64,000 nucleotides of DNA from CBDFKQ01 sp965248855. Its GTDB lineage: Bacteria > Bacteroidota > Bacteroidia > Cytophagales > 172606-1. Positions 20,101 to 27,725 of this stretch are shown here, one piece after another. The translations under genes were made by a program, and so were the position numbers. Below the pieces are notes generated by a model, which saw only the letters and a list, made by a program, of their open reading frames with translations, had not been told where the DNA came from and searched no databases. The stretch covers positions 310,001-374,000 of the forward strand of contig CBDFKQ010000012.1 of assembly GCA_965248855.1 (NCBI GenBank), given 5' to 3'. Each line of letters begins with the position of its first letter. Positions within the stretch are counted from its first letter, which is position 1.

Positions 20101-20866
20101 TACTGCTTTGATAAGTAACTCCATTATCTTTGGAATATTGATATGCAGGAGTTCCTCCTGTTGCATTTATTGTTATACTGCCATCACTACTTCCATTGCA
20201 AGATGGAGAAACAGGTGTACCGGAAACACTGATACTTAGTTGAGTTGGCTGAGTAATAACGATATTTGAATCTAATTGACATCCCTTATTATCTTTTATG
20301 CTAAAAGGGTAAGTTGCTGCCGATAAACCACTAAATGAACTAATTAGTCCAAAAGCTCCACCATTAAAAGAATAAGTAAACCCTCCATTCCCCCCTGCCG
20401 CATTTAATGTAATACTACCATTGGCATTACCATAACAACCGGACACATTTGTAATAATAGGAGAAGAGGTAATTGCAGCGGGTTGTAAAAGATCAATTGG
20501 GCCAACAAATTTAAGACTTGTTGGAAGGCAACCCGGAAAATTACCCGAAACAAGATATACACTCCCCGAAGGTGCTACAGGTAAATTTGAATATGTTACA
20601 GTATAGCCACCATTTGAAACAGCCGGTGTAGAAATAACAAAAGAAAGGGCAGTATCAAAAGTCCAAAGAGCAAAACCTGTTGGTGGCTTTGGTCCGGTAA
20701 ATGTCACCGTTATTGTACCATCAGATCCATTAAAGCAGGTAACTGGCGTAGTACTTTTAGATGTACTCGTAGGGCATTGAGCCTCTACATTTGATATGAA
20801 TGTGGTGGTAAAAAATAAACCTAAAAAAAATAAAATTAAAAAACGTTTGATCATAATATTGCTCAA
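16847..20866 (-). CDS. Giant SprB-repeat adhesin, N-terminal part (split by a frameshift)
   Basis: First reading frame of the adhesin. It starts with a Sec signal peptide (MSNIMIKRFLILFFLGLFF..., cleavage probably after VEAQ). Degenerate SprB-like repeats follow, then nine near-identical 82-residue units. After about 17147 the true repeat is lost and the frame runs on through out-of-frame repeat sequence (from about VSIKYNGN onward), so the last 100 or so residues are an artefact of the shift. Without repair this part would be secreted without a sorting domain and would not be attached by the T9SS. It begins 20 bp after a smaller SprB-type gene on the same strand, probably one operon. Either the deletion is real (phase-variation-like or inactivating) or it is an assembly error in the repeats. 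Confidence 0.85.
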   Translation of the reverse strand: MSNIMIKRFLILFFLGLFFTTTFISNVEAQCPTSTSKSTTPVTCFNGSDGTITVTFTGPKPPTGFALWTFDTALSFVISTPAVSNGGYTVTYSNLPVAPSGSVYLVSGNFPGCLPTSLKFVGPIDLLQPAAITSSPIITNVSGCYGNANGSITLNAAGGNGGFTYSFNGGAFGLISSFSGLSAATYPFSIKDNKGCQLDSNIVITQPTQLSISVSGTPVSPSCNGSSDGSITINATGGTPAYQYSKDNGVTYQSSNVFINLPAGTYTIKVKDNNNCTNSSPASLTVTLIDPPVLVTTFVSKTDVPGCFGDNTGQIVVNISGGTPGYTFSIDNGATFNPGVSGNNTINNLITGTYNIKVKDANNCLFTLNPSIVINQPPLLVPSLTSQINVDCKGNSTGSFTVTVTGGTPIYEYSLNGGFYLPLGNSFNYTNLTAGTYNVNVRDSKGCIKPLPTVNISEPAFPLTISSTNTDVTCNGNNDGVITTSVSGGTPGYLYSTNGGSYLAGSGVFSGLSPGNYDIKVKDANNCVAILPTVVINQPLVLTISLSSKVDVTGCAGNANGSISVSAGGGNSSYLFSINGGSFISTLSFPNLTAGNYTIVVKDAKNCTASLGPITITEPAALTASSSGITNASCNGKKDGSFTVTFSGGTASYTYTLNGVASGAAVSPLNITGIGAGSYSVILTDANNCTVTVPSVTITEPAALTASSSGINNASCNGKKDGSFTVTFSGGTASYTYTLNGVASGAAVSPLNITGIGAGSYSVILTDANNCTVTVPSVTITEPAALTASSSGINNASCNGKKDGSFTVTFSGGTASYTYTLNGVASGAAVSPLNITGIGAGSYSVILTDANNCTVTVPSVTITEPAALTASSSGINNASCNGKKDGSFTVTFSGGTASYTYTLNGVASGAAVSPLNITGIGAGSYSVILTDANNCTVTVPSVTITEPAALTSSSSGINNASCNGKKDGSFTVTFSGGTASYTYTLNGVASGAAVSPLNITGIGAGSYSVILTDANNCTVTVPSVTITEPAALTSSSSGINNASCNGKKDGSFTVTFSGGTASYTYTLNGVASGAAVSPLNITGIGAGSYSVILTDANNCTVTVPSVTITEPAALTSSSSGINNASCNGKKDGSFTVTFSGGTASYTYTLNGVASGAAVSPLNITGIGAGSYSVILTDANNCTVTVPSVTITEPAALTASSSGINNASCNGKKDGSFTVTFSGGTASYTYTLNGVASGAAVSIKYNGNRCRQLQCNINRCQQLYSYCSFCYNYRTCSINCKFFGDKQCELQRKERRKFYGYFQWRHRFLYIYIKRSCFGSCGQSFKYNGNRCRQLQGGHY
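16861..19026 (-). repeat. Nine-copy 246-bp near-identical tandem array in the adhesin gene
   Basis: Landmark TCCGTCTTTC recurs at 16981, 17225, 17471, 17717, 17963, 18209, 18455, 18701 and 18947. Every spacing is 246 bp except the first, which is 244. Each unit encodes 82 residues (ASCNGKKDGS ... TVPSVTITEP). Units differ at only a few bases, and the variants are mosaic. For example, the AAAGGACTGACCGCAGC variant plus ATAAGAAG occurs at about 17630-17685 and again at about 16899-16955, three units apart. The short unit is the one carrying the 2-bp deletion at 17147/17148. Surrounding repeats in the same gene are highly diverged, so this block expanded or was homogenised recently. Confidence 0.95.
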
Positions 20867-20886
20867 ATAAATAAGATACTCTATAT

Positions 20887-21396
20887 CTAATTAATTTCCA
20901 CTCCATCAGCTATTACACAGCCATTACTGTCTTTTACAACAATGGCATAAGTTCCTGATGATAAATTTTTGAATGTATTCGAAAAACTTGTAATATTTGT
21001 AATCTGGTTTAAATTAGAAATATTTGAAACGGTATAACTATATGGAGATAAACCTCCGTTTATTTCTATCGTTAAATCCTTTGAATCTAACAATATTTTA
21101 ATCGTTAAATTAGTTACTGATTTTATTTCACTTTTATTTAAAGTAACTTTCCCAAATTTATCTGTTACTGCAACCTCATAATCTCCGGGTGCAAGTTTTG
21201 ATAAATTTTCCAAACCACTCCCATTATTCCATTTAAACTTAAATGGCCCGTTCCCGCTAACTTGCAATTCTATATTTCCATCATTTTTTCCAGCACAGGT
21301 AGCATTTTTAACAATGGCTATCACATTGGGTTGAGCGTCAACTGAAAATGAAAAAATAAAATAAGTAAAGAATAAAATGGCAAAATATTTCCTCAT
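20887..21396 (-). CDS. Small secreted SprB-repeat-like protein
   Basis: About 169 residues from the ATG at 21396 (MRKYFAILFFTYFIF..., signal peptide, cleavage near VDAQ). The frame is open to an ATG at 21468, but that extension would put 24 polar residues before the signal peptide. It has two SprB-like modules: one with CAGKNDGNIEL and LAPGDYEVAVTD, and one with GGLSPYSYTV and LSSGTYAIVVKDSNGC. It has no T9SS sorting domain, unlike the giant protein encoded 20 bp downstream. It could be an accessory subunit or a leftover N-terminal fragment of a duplicated adhesin; which cannot be decided here. Confidence 0.78.
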   Translation of the reverse strand: MRKYFAILFFTYFIFSFSVDAQPNVIAIVKNATCAGKNDGNIELQVSGNGPFKFKWNNGSGLENLSKLAPGDYEVAVTDKFGKVTLNKSEIKSVTNLTIKILLDSKDLTIEINGGLSPYSYTVSNISNLNQITNITSFSNTFKNLSSGTYAIVVKDSNGCVIADGVEIN

Positions 21397-21976
21397 GTTT
21401 CTATATATCATCGTGTATGTGTGGCAAATATATTTCTCTTTTTTTATTAATATTTTAATATCCATCATAGTAACCGGTTTAAATGATGCTTAAACTAATT
21501 TAAATACAATAAATTTTAAGTAATATCAATTGATTTATTAAGTCTTTATCAAAAAATTTTACATGAACCAATCAACCTTTTATATTTATTCATGTTATGT
21601 AGAAAAGGTAATTTTTAAAATAACTGTCCCCGTGATTCATATTGGTATATTTTGGCAGTTATATCATTCTTTTACGATATTTATTGATAAAAAAGAAAAT
21701 ATTCATATTTGAAATCTTTAATAATTTATTACATATGCATTTTTAAGGCAATTTTCATAAAATCACTTTTTTGAAAAATAAACATTTCTTTTATAAATCA
21801 CTATTATTTGTAATTTTGCTTCGAATAAAATTTTGCATAAATAAGCAATTAAAGGCATTATATTTTTAAAAAAAGTTTTTTATTATATAAATAAAAGTTT
21901 TTTTTAAAATTTCTTAAATATTTTTGTTCTTTAGTTTTATTTCTTCTACATACATTTAAATTATTTTAATAAAATT
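21397..21976. other. Divergent intergenic region upstream of the adhesin operon and aconitase
   Basis: About 580 bp of AT-rich sequence with no supported gene. A TAATTTTG box at 21811-21818 fits the Bacteroidota -7 consensus TAnnTTTG and points toward aconitase, with a leader of about 150 nt, but no good -33 TTG at the right distance was found. The inverted pair ATAACTG ... CAGTTAT around 21620-21665 is the only other structure noted. Confidence 0.4.
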
Positions 21977-24244
21977 ATGGCTTTTGATATAGAGATGATT
22001 AAGGCGGTTTATGATCGTTTCAGTGAAAGAACAAACTCAGCTAGAACATTAGTAGGTCGTCCTTTAACGCTTGCAGAAAAAATTTTATATGCCCATTTAT
22101 GGGAAGGAAATCCAAAAAATGCTCAGGAAAGAGGCAAAAGTTATGTTGATTTTGCTCCGGATAGAGTTGCAATGCAAGATGCCACAGCCCAAATGGCATT
22201 ATTGCAATTTATGCAGGCAGGAAGACCAAAAGTAGCTGTTCCCAGTACGGTACATTGCGATCACCTTATTCAGGCTAAAGTTGGAGCTAAGGAAGATTTA
22301 GATACAGCCAATAATCAAAATAAAGAAGTTTATGATTTCTTGGCTTCTGTTTCCAATAAATATGGAATAGGTTTTTGGAAACCGGGAGGAGGAATTATTC
22401 ATCAGGTAGTTTTAGAAAATTATGCTTTTCCGGGTGGAATGATGATTGGAACAGATTCTCATACCCCAAATGCAGGTGGATTAGGCATGATTGCAATTGG
22501 AGTTGGTGGTGCTGATGCATGTGATGTAATGGCAGGTTTGGCCTGGGAATTAAAAATGCCAAAACTTATAGGAGTGAAATTAACCGGAAAACTTTCAGGT
22601 TGGGCCTCTGCTAAAGATATTATTTTGTGGGTTGCAGGTAAATTAACTGTAAAAGGTGGAACAGGTTATATAGTTGAGTATTTTGGTGAAGGTGCTGAAA
22701 GTTTATCGTGCACCGGGAAAGGCACTATATGCAATATGGGCGCAGAAATTGGTGCTACAACTTCTATATTTGCCTACGATGAAAAAATGGCAAATTATTT
22801 AACCTCTACCGGTAGAAAAGATGTTGCAGAATTAGCAGATAAAGTAAAAGAACATTTACGATCGGATAATGAAGTTTATGAAAATCCGGTACCCTATTAT
22901 GATCAGGTTATTGAATTAAATCTTTCTGAACTAGAGCCTTATGTTAATGGTCCATTTACTCCGGATCTTGCATGGCCAATTTCAAAATTTGCAGAAGCAG
23001 TTAAAGAAAATAACTGGCCCGTAAAGTTAGAAGTTGGTTTAATTGGATCATGTACAAACTCATCTTACGAAGATTTAACAAGGTCGGCTTCTATTGCTGA
23101 ACAGGCAACAAAAAAGAATTTAAAAGCCAAAGCTGAATTTACAATAACTCCCGGATCTGAATTAGTAAGATATACAGCGGAAAGGGATGGTTTATTTAAA
23201 GTATTTGAACAAATAGGCGGTGTTGTATTAGCAAATGCTTGCGGCCCTTGTATAGGTCAATGGGCAAGGCACACTAATGATCCTACACGTGCAAATTCAA
23301 TTATCACATCATTTAATAGAAATTTTAGCAAAAGAAATGATGGTAATGTAAACACGCATGCATTTGTTGCTTCTCCGGAACTAGTTACTGCATTTGTAAT
23401 AGCGGGAGATTTATCTTTTAACCCTTTAAAAGATAAATTAATGAACGAAGATGGGCAGGAAGTAATGCTGGATGAACCAAAAGGAATTGAGCTTCCTCCA
23501 TTAGGTTTTGCGGTTGAAGATGCAGGTTTTATCGCTCCTGCACTTGATGGAAGTGGTGTTTCTGTGCTTGTTAGCCCAACATCTGACAGGCTTCAATTAC
23601 TTGATCCTTTTACTCCATGGGAAGGAACAGATTTAACCGGATTGAAATTATTAATTAAAGCAAAAGGAAAATGTACTACCGATCATATTTCTATGGCAGG
23701 TCCTTGGTTAAAATACCGTGGCCATATTGATAACATTTCTAATAATATGTTGATTGGCGCAACAAATTATTTTAATGAAAAAGCCAATAGTGTAAAAAAT
23801 GAATTAACAGGTGCTTACGACGAAGTACCAAAAGTACAAAGAGCTTATAAAGCAGCAAGTATAGGTTCTATAGTTGTTGGTGACGAAAACTATGGCGAAG
23901 GTTCATCGCGCGAACATGCTGCAATGGAGCCTCGGCATTTAGGTGTAAGGGCTATTTTAGTAAAATCATTTGCTCGTATACACGAAACCAATTTAAAAAA
24001 GCAAGGTATGCTGGCATTAACTTTTGCTAACCCGGCTGATTATGACAAAATTTTGGAAGATGATGTCATAGATATTATTGGTTTGACAAATTTTGTTCCG
24101 GGAGGTCAACTTACTGTTGCACTAAACCATAAAGATGGTTCGAAAGACGAAATAAAAGTTAATCAAAGTTATAATGAGCAACAAATTGAATGGTTTAAAG
24201 CCGGAGCTGCTTTAAATATTATTCGCAAATCTGTTGTTAATTAA
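21977..24244 (+). CDS. Aconitate hydratase
   Basis: TCA-cycle [4Fe-4S] enzyme interconverting citrate and isocitrate. The 755 residues resemble the mitochondrial-type aconitase common in Bacteroidota. Cluster ligands are visible in GSCTNSSYEDL and NACGPCIGQW (CxxC), and substrate-binding motifs in GTDSHTPNAGG and GEGSSREHAA. The swivel domain follows at the C-terminus. Full length. It is monocistronic: a long leader lies upstream and a strong hairpin terminator lies 8 bp downstream. Confidence 0.96.
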   Translation: MAFDIEMIKAVYDRFSERTNSARTLVGRPLTLAEKILYAHLWEGNPKNAQERGKSYVDFAPDRVAMQDATAQMALLQFMQAGRPKVAVPSTVHCDHLIQAKVGAKEDLDTANNQNKEVYDFLASVSNKYGIGFWKPGGGIIHQVVLENYAFPGGMMIGTDSHTPNAGGLGMIAIGVGGADACDVMAGLAWELKMPKLIGVKLTGKLSGWASAKDIILWVAGKLTVKGGTGYIVEYFGEGAESLSCTGKGTICNMGAEIGATTSIFAYDEKMANYLTSTGRKDVAELADKVKEHLRSDNEVYENPVPYYDQVIELNLSELEPYVNGPFTPDLAWPISKFAEAVKENNWPVKLEVGLIGSCTNSSYEDLTRSASIAEQATKKNLKAKAEFTITPGSELVRYTAERDGLFKVFEQIGGVVLANACGPCIGQWARHTNDPTRANSIITSFNRNFSKRNDGNVNTHAFVASPELVTAFVIAGDLSFNPLKDKLMNEDGQEVMLDEPKGIELPPLGFAVEDAGFIAPALDGSGVSVLVSPTSDRLQLLDPFTPWEGTDLTGLKLLIKAKGKCTTDHISMAGPWLKYRGHIDNISNNMLIGATNYFNEKANSVKNELTGAYDEVPKVQRAYKAASIGSIVVGDENYGEGSSREHAAMEPRHLGVRAILVKSFARIHETNLKKQGMLALTFANPADYDKILEDDVIDIIGLTNFVPGGQLTVALNHKDGSKDEIKVNQSYNEQQIEWFKAGAALNIIRKSVVN

Positions 24245-24251
24245 TTTAACC

Positions 24252-24292
24252 TTACTAAAAAAAACCGGAAGATTTCCGGTTTTTTTTAGTAA
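24252..24292 (+). terminator. Rho-independent terminator after aconitase
   Basis: 19-bp inverted repeat (24252-24270 with 24274-24292, loop GAT) with CCGGAA/TTCCGG at the tip and a T8 run in the right arm, immediately after the aconitase stop codon. Confidence 0.9.
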
Positions 24293-24321
24293 AAATAGAT
24301 ATAATATTAAAACAAAAATAG

Positions 24322-24609
24322 ATGGATATACATGTGGGCAGCCTTCCTTTTAAACTTAAAGAAGAAGAATTGAAAGTATTGTTTGAAAAATACGGTACCA
24401 TAAGTTCAGTTAAATTAATTAAAGATAAAATTACACGCCAAAATAAAGGTTATGGATTTGTTGTGATGCCAAACGAAACAGAAGCAAAAAAAGCAATAAT
24501 TGAATTAAATGGTTTTGAAATTTTAGATAGAGTTCTTCAAGTTGAAATCTCTCAGGCGAAAGACACTCAGGTGAAAACAAAATTATCTGATAAAAGGAGA
24601 TTTAAATAA
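24322..24609 (+). CDS. RNA-binding protein with a single RRM
   Basis: 95-residue protein that is almost entirely one RNA recognition motif: RNP2 is IHVGSLP (residues 3-9) and RNP1 is KGYGFVVM (42-49), with a short basic tail (KLSDKRRFK). Bacteroidota and Cyanobacteria often carry such glycine-poor mini RRM proteins, which bind single-stranded RNA and are frequently cold-responsive. The target is unknown. It has its own transcription unit between the aconitase terminator and the convergent yebC gene. Confidence 0.92.
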   Translation: MDIHVGSLPFKLKEEELKVLFEKYGTISSVKLIKDKITRQNKGYGFVVMPNETEAKKAIIELNGFEILDRVLQVEISQAKDTQVKTKLSDKRRFK

Positions 24610-24647
24610 ATAAGGATATTTTCTACTTTAGCCAATACCCTTATTTA
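24607..24647. terminator. Weak bidirectional terminator hairpin
   Basis: 9-bp inverted repeat TAAATAAGG (24607-24615) and CCTTATTTA (24639-24647) with a 23-nt loop, placed exactly between the convergent RRM and yebC genes. Confidence 0.5.
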
Positions 24648-24658
24648 TCCGAAAAAAA

Positions 24659-25375
24659 TTATCGCATATTATGATAAACGTTTAAAACATCCTCATCCTC
24701 TTCCAATTTATCAATTAATTTTTCAACATCAGCTGCTTGTTCATCAGTTATTTCTTTAGTGTCGTTAGGTATCCTTTCAAAATCAGCAGATAATATTTCA
24801 TAACCTTTTTCTTCCAAAAATTTTTGAATCGCACCAAAAGCAGTAAACTCTCCATAAATATTAATCTGGTTATTTTCCAAGTCAAGAAAAACTTCCTCTG
24901 CACCTACATCAATCATTTCAAACTCCAGTTCTTCAACATTTATTGTTTCACTGCCTGCAATTTTAAAAATGCTTTTTCTTTCAAAAATAAAATCCAGCAT
25001 TCCGGAAGTACCCAAACTTCCACCACATTTAGTAAAATAACTTCTTACGTTAGCTACTGTCCTGTTATTATTATCAGTAGTGCATTCTGCTAAAATAGCA
25101 ATTCCATGAAGTGCATATCCTTCAAAAATGACTTCTTTAAAATCTTCCTGCTCTTTCGATGAAGCTTTTTTTATTGCGCGTTCAACATTTTCTTTTGGCA
25201 TATTGGCAGCCTTGCAATTTTGTAATATTGCTCGTAAACGCGAATTATTGTGCGGATCAGGCCCTGCCGACTTTACTGACATGGCAATTTCCTTCCCAAG
25301 TTTTGTAAAGGTTTTCGCCATCATTCCCCAACGTTTCAACTTCCTGCCTTTTCGGAATTCAAATGCTCTTCCCAT
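24659..25375 (-). CDS. YebC/PmpR family DNA-binding regulator
   Basis: 238 residues beginning MGRAFEFRKGRKLKRWGMMAKTF, with AGPDPHNNSRLRAIL and the NMPKENVERAIKKA helix, followed by the three-domain YebC fold. Family members act as transcriptional regulators, and some promote translation of polyproline stretches. Length and motifs are typical. It is transcribed alone, converging on the RRM gene, and lies beside the IS110 element. Confidence 0.93.
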   Translation of the reverse strand: MGRAFEFRKGRKLKRWGMMAKTFTKLGKEIAMSVKSAGPDPHNNSRLRAILQNCKAANMPKENVERAIKKASSKEQEDFKEVIFEGYALHGIAILAECTTDNNNRTVANVRSYFTKCGGSLGTSGMLDFIFERKSIFKIAGSETINVEELEFEMIDVGAEEVFLDLENNQINIYGEFTAFGAIQKFLEEKGYEILSADFERIPNDTKEITDEQAADVEKLIDKLEEDEDVLNVYHNMR

Positions 25376-25411
25376 TTTTATTAATGATAATTATTTTAAA
25401 AAATAAGTTTG

Positions 25412-25419
25412 CAAAGCTA
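25412..25419 (-). promoter_or_regulatory. Candidate -7 promoter box of yebC
   Basis: On the minus strand this reads TAGCTTTG, an exact match to the Bacteroidota TAnnTTTG box, about 37 bp before the yebC start codon. No clear TTG was seen at the usual -33 distance. Confidence 0.4.
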
Positions 25420-25599
25420 AAAAAAAAATAAAATAACTTCCGGACCTTTTTTAATTATTTATTAATAAACCCATGTTATATACAAGTATTAAGACTATCA
25501 ATAATGTTATTAAAATAGTTATTTAAGTATTGCATAATTTATTATGGGAAAAAGAAAAAAAGCAAGATATGAATAAAAGCAAGAATTAGCAGGTGTAAG

Positions 25600-25890
25600 C
25601 CTGAAATTCCTCAGGGTCGTGCGGTGGGTATGTGCGCGGATAGCTTCGGAATTTTTTATATTTTTAGTTATTTTTTCATCAAGTATCTAAACATTTGAAA
25701 TTCTAAATCCCCTGAAGTAACTTGTCAAGCTAGCAGTGCCAAAGCAAAACCGTCTTTTTCAATGGTGTTATACGAACCCGCCATCAAGTTTGGTTATGTT
25801 CTTTTAATAGAAATCCATTTGGTGGCCAATAAATCAGGACCCCGTTTAAGAGCTTATAGGAATCTGGAAAGAACAAATGCACTGCTTTTT
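25600..25890 (+). ncRNA. Candidate IS110 bridge RNA
   Basis: Non-coding region directly upstream of the transposase with nested helices. A 5' hairpin CCTGA/TCAGG (25600-25604 with 25611-25615) can alternatively give way to AAATTCC/GGAATTT (25604-25610 with 25648-25654). An 8-bp closing helix AGCAGTGC/GCACTGCT (25732-25739 with 25879-25886) encloses two arms. Arm one: CAAA/TTTG (25740-25743 with 25789-25792), an asymmetric internal loop, then ATGGTG/CGCCAT (25762-25767 with 25779-25784). Arm two: a 9-bp helix (25797-25805 with 25867-25875), then AGA/TCT and TCC/GGA, ending in a loop of about 42 nt (25817-25858). Two looped arms next to an IS110 transposase match the known target- and donor-binding loop design. 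The pairings were found by eye. Confidence 0.6.
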
Positions 25891-25910
25891 ATACTTTAAA
25901 TTTTAAAAGC

Positions 25911-27221
25911 ATGACACACAAAAAAGCATTTCCCATTATTTCTCCTAATGCTGCCGGGATTGACATTTCCAGTAAAGAGCATTTTGTAGCTGTAAACCCT
26001 GATTTATCAGAACCTATAAAAGCTTTTGGTGCTTTTACAGAAGATTTGGAAACCCTTGTAGCATGGTTAAAAGAATGCAAGGTAGATACAGTAGCCATGG
26101 AAGCCACTGGAATTTACTGGGTGAGTCTGTTTCTCATGATTCAGGAAGCAGGGATAGATGTATTGCTAGTTACAGCCAAACATGTAAAAAATGTAAAAGG
26201 TAAAAAGACTGACATTAGCGATGCAGAATGGATCAGGCAATTACATAGCTGCGGTTTATTGTCTTCCGGCTTTCAACCCGATGGCTTTACCAGAAAACTA
26301 AGAACCTATGTTCGTCATAGGAAAAATTTAATAGAAATGTCGGCTACTCATGTGCGCATGATGCAGAAAGCTTTTGAACAAATGAATGTAAAACTTCAAC
26401 ATGTCATCGCAGACATTACCGGAAAATCAGGTAGAGAAATAATAGAAAGCATTCTAAAAGGCGAACGGGATGTGGAAAAACTAACAGCCTTGTGTGATAA
26501 CCGCATCCGAAGAGAAAAGAAAGAATCAATAAAAAAATCGCTGAATGGAATTTGGAAGGAAGAACATCTTTTTGAACTGGAACAAAGTTATAATATGTAT
26601 AAAACATACTGTGCAAGCATTATAGATTGCGATAAAAAGATAGAAGAACACTTAAAAACCTTAGTTAATGAAGAAGAATTAGAAGAAAAGAAACAAAATG
26701 GAAAGAGGAATAAAAATGACATAAATTTGGGAAATATCAATCTGGCTACGATAACAAGCGTGGATTTAACGGAGATATTTGGCATTACCGATTCAAATGC
26801 GATAGGGATTATTAGTGAGATTGGACTTGATATGAGTAAGTGGCCCACGGTGAAACATTTTACATCCTGGCTCAACCTAGCCCCCAATAATAAAATTTCA
26901 GGGGGAAAAATATTAAGCAGCAAAATCCCAAAAAAGAAGAATAGAGCTGGTCAGGTATTTAAATTGGCAGCTTATTCTATTCAAAGAAGTAATAACTGGC
27001 TATCACATTTCTATAAAAAAATAAAAAGCAAGAAAGGAACACCAAAAGCAATAGTAGCAACAGCAAGAAAAATAGCAGTAATCTTTTATAAGATGTTGAA
27101 AGATAAAGTTAAATTTGAACCAATGCGAAATGAAGTATATGAAAAACAGTTTAAAGAAAAGCAAATTAACAGATTGAACAAGCAAGCAAAGGCACTTGGC
27201 TTACAGCTAGTTAGAGTCTAG
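25911..27221 (+). CDS. IS110-family transposase/recombinase
   Basis: 436 residues. The N-terminal DEDD RuvC-like domain shows Asp18 (AGIDIS), Glu64 (MEATGIYW), Asp101 and Asp104 (KTDISDAEW). A coiled-coil linker lies at about 190-270, and the C-terminal Transposase_20 domain has ITDSNAIGIISEIG, FTSWLNLAP and the candidate nucleophilic Ser330 in NNKISGGK. All catalytic residues expected for the family are present and the frame is intact, so the enzyme may be active. Family members use an element-encoded bridge RNA to pair donor and target DNA. The ATG at 25911 lies 25 bp after the closing helix of the candidate RNA. Confidence 0.95.
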   Translation: MTHKKAFPIISPNAAGIDISSKEHFVAVNPDLSEPIKAFGAFTEDLETLVAWLKECKVDTVAMEATGIYWVSLFLMIQEAGIDVLLVTAKHVKNVKGKKTDISDAEWIRQLHSCGLLSSGFQPDGFTRKLRTYVRHRKNLIEMSATHVRMMQKAFEQMNVKLQHVIADITGKSGREIIESILKGERDVEKLTALCDNRIRREKKESIKKSLNGIWKEEHLFELEQSYNMYKTYCASIIDCDKKIEEHLKTLVNEEELEEKKQNGKRNKNDINLGNINLATITSVDLTEIFGITDSNAIGIISEIGLDMSKWPTVKHFTSWLNLAPNNKISGGKILSSKIPKKKNRAGQVFKLAAYSIQRSNNWLSHFYKKIKSKKGTPKAIVATARKIAVIFYKMLKDKVKFEPMRNEVYEKQFKEKQINRLNKQAKALGLQLVRV

Positions 27222-27334
27222 TTACTTAAGAGGAAAAAGTGACAAATCATAAGATGTAAATGTTTTTTTGTGACCTAAACGGTAAATTAACAATATAAAT
27301 TAAGTGCCTATTTCTATAAATTTATAATTATTGG

Positions 27335-27349
27335 TTTATCAGTATCAAT
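27335..27349 (-). repeat. Dispersed intergenic motif, inverted copy
   Basis: Minus strand reads ATTGATACTGATAAA, one base different from the direct copies at 27422 and 45164. It lies 73 bp from the direct copy at 27422, so the two face each other. Confidence 0.55.
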
Positions 27350-27421
27350 GTCGTTTAACTAAACTTAAAATGTATTTTATTAAAAAAAGGGAAGATTTTT
27401 TACAGTTAAATTTATCAAAAT

Positions 27422-27444
27422 ATTGATATTGATAAAACGATATT
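27422..27444 (+). repeat. Dispersed intergenic motif, copy near the IS110 element
   Basis: ATTGATATTGATAAA followed by ACGATATT; it combines the long match to 2084-2100 with the 15-mer shared with 45164-45178. Confidence 0.6.
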
Positions 27445-27636
27445 AATTACAAGAAATAAATCCTAAAAAGGGATTTACTTTATTTCAAAAAAATGGAAAT
27501 GTTAATTTTGTCAAATTTAAAATTGTATCTGCTTATTCATCCTGATAATAAGATAATACAGGATACAAAAAAATATTGCAGATGAATGACTATTGCAAAA
27601 TAATTTTCGTAATCAATTAGATAATTAAAATAATTA

Positions 27637-27669
27637 TTTGTTTTAAAAAAATAGCATATCATATTTTTG
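27637..27669 (+). promoter_or_regulatory. Candidate Bacteroidota promoter for the T9SS protein at 27726
   Basis: TTTG at 27637-27640 and TATTTTTG at 27662-27669 with a 21-bp spacer match the TTTG/TAnnTTTG consensus. The -7 box is about 57 bp before the start codon. Confidence 0.45.
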
Positions 27670-27725
27670 CTAGTATATTCGTTACTAATATTACATCGAC
27701 TGATTATCCCTGCTCATATATTTAT

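Larger units (their letters stand above)
25555..27260 (+). mobile_element. IS110-family insertion element (ends approximate)
   Basis: One DEDD transposase gene preceded by about 350 bp of non-coding sequence that is richer in G+C and more structured than the AT-rich flanks. This is the layout of the IS110 group, whose non-coding part lies upstream of the gene. IS110 elements usually lack terminal inverted repeats and target duplications, so the exact ends cannot be read from one copy. The left end is placed where composition changes near 25555 and the right end shortly after the stop codon. Confidence 0.75.
27222..27725. other. Intergenic region between the IS110 element and the T9SS protein gene
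   Basis: About 500 bp, no supported gene. The first tens of bases are probably the right end of the IS. It contains two copies of the dispersed motif: inverted at 27335-27349 and direct at 27422-27444. Small hairpins are TAAATCC/GGATTTA (27457-27463 with 27471-27477) and ATCCTG/CAGGAT (27539-27544 with 27559-27564). A promoter-like pair lies near the right end. Confidence 0.5.

Noticed and set aside
25600..25654. Riboswitch or simple terminator at the 5' hairpin upstream of the transposase
   Set aside because: The helices sit directly before an IS110 recombinase and belong to a larger nested structure; no known riboswitch core was recognised.
26416..27185. Minus-strand frames inside the IS110 transposase
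   Set aside because: Low-complexity translations opposite a gene with all catalytic residues in place.
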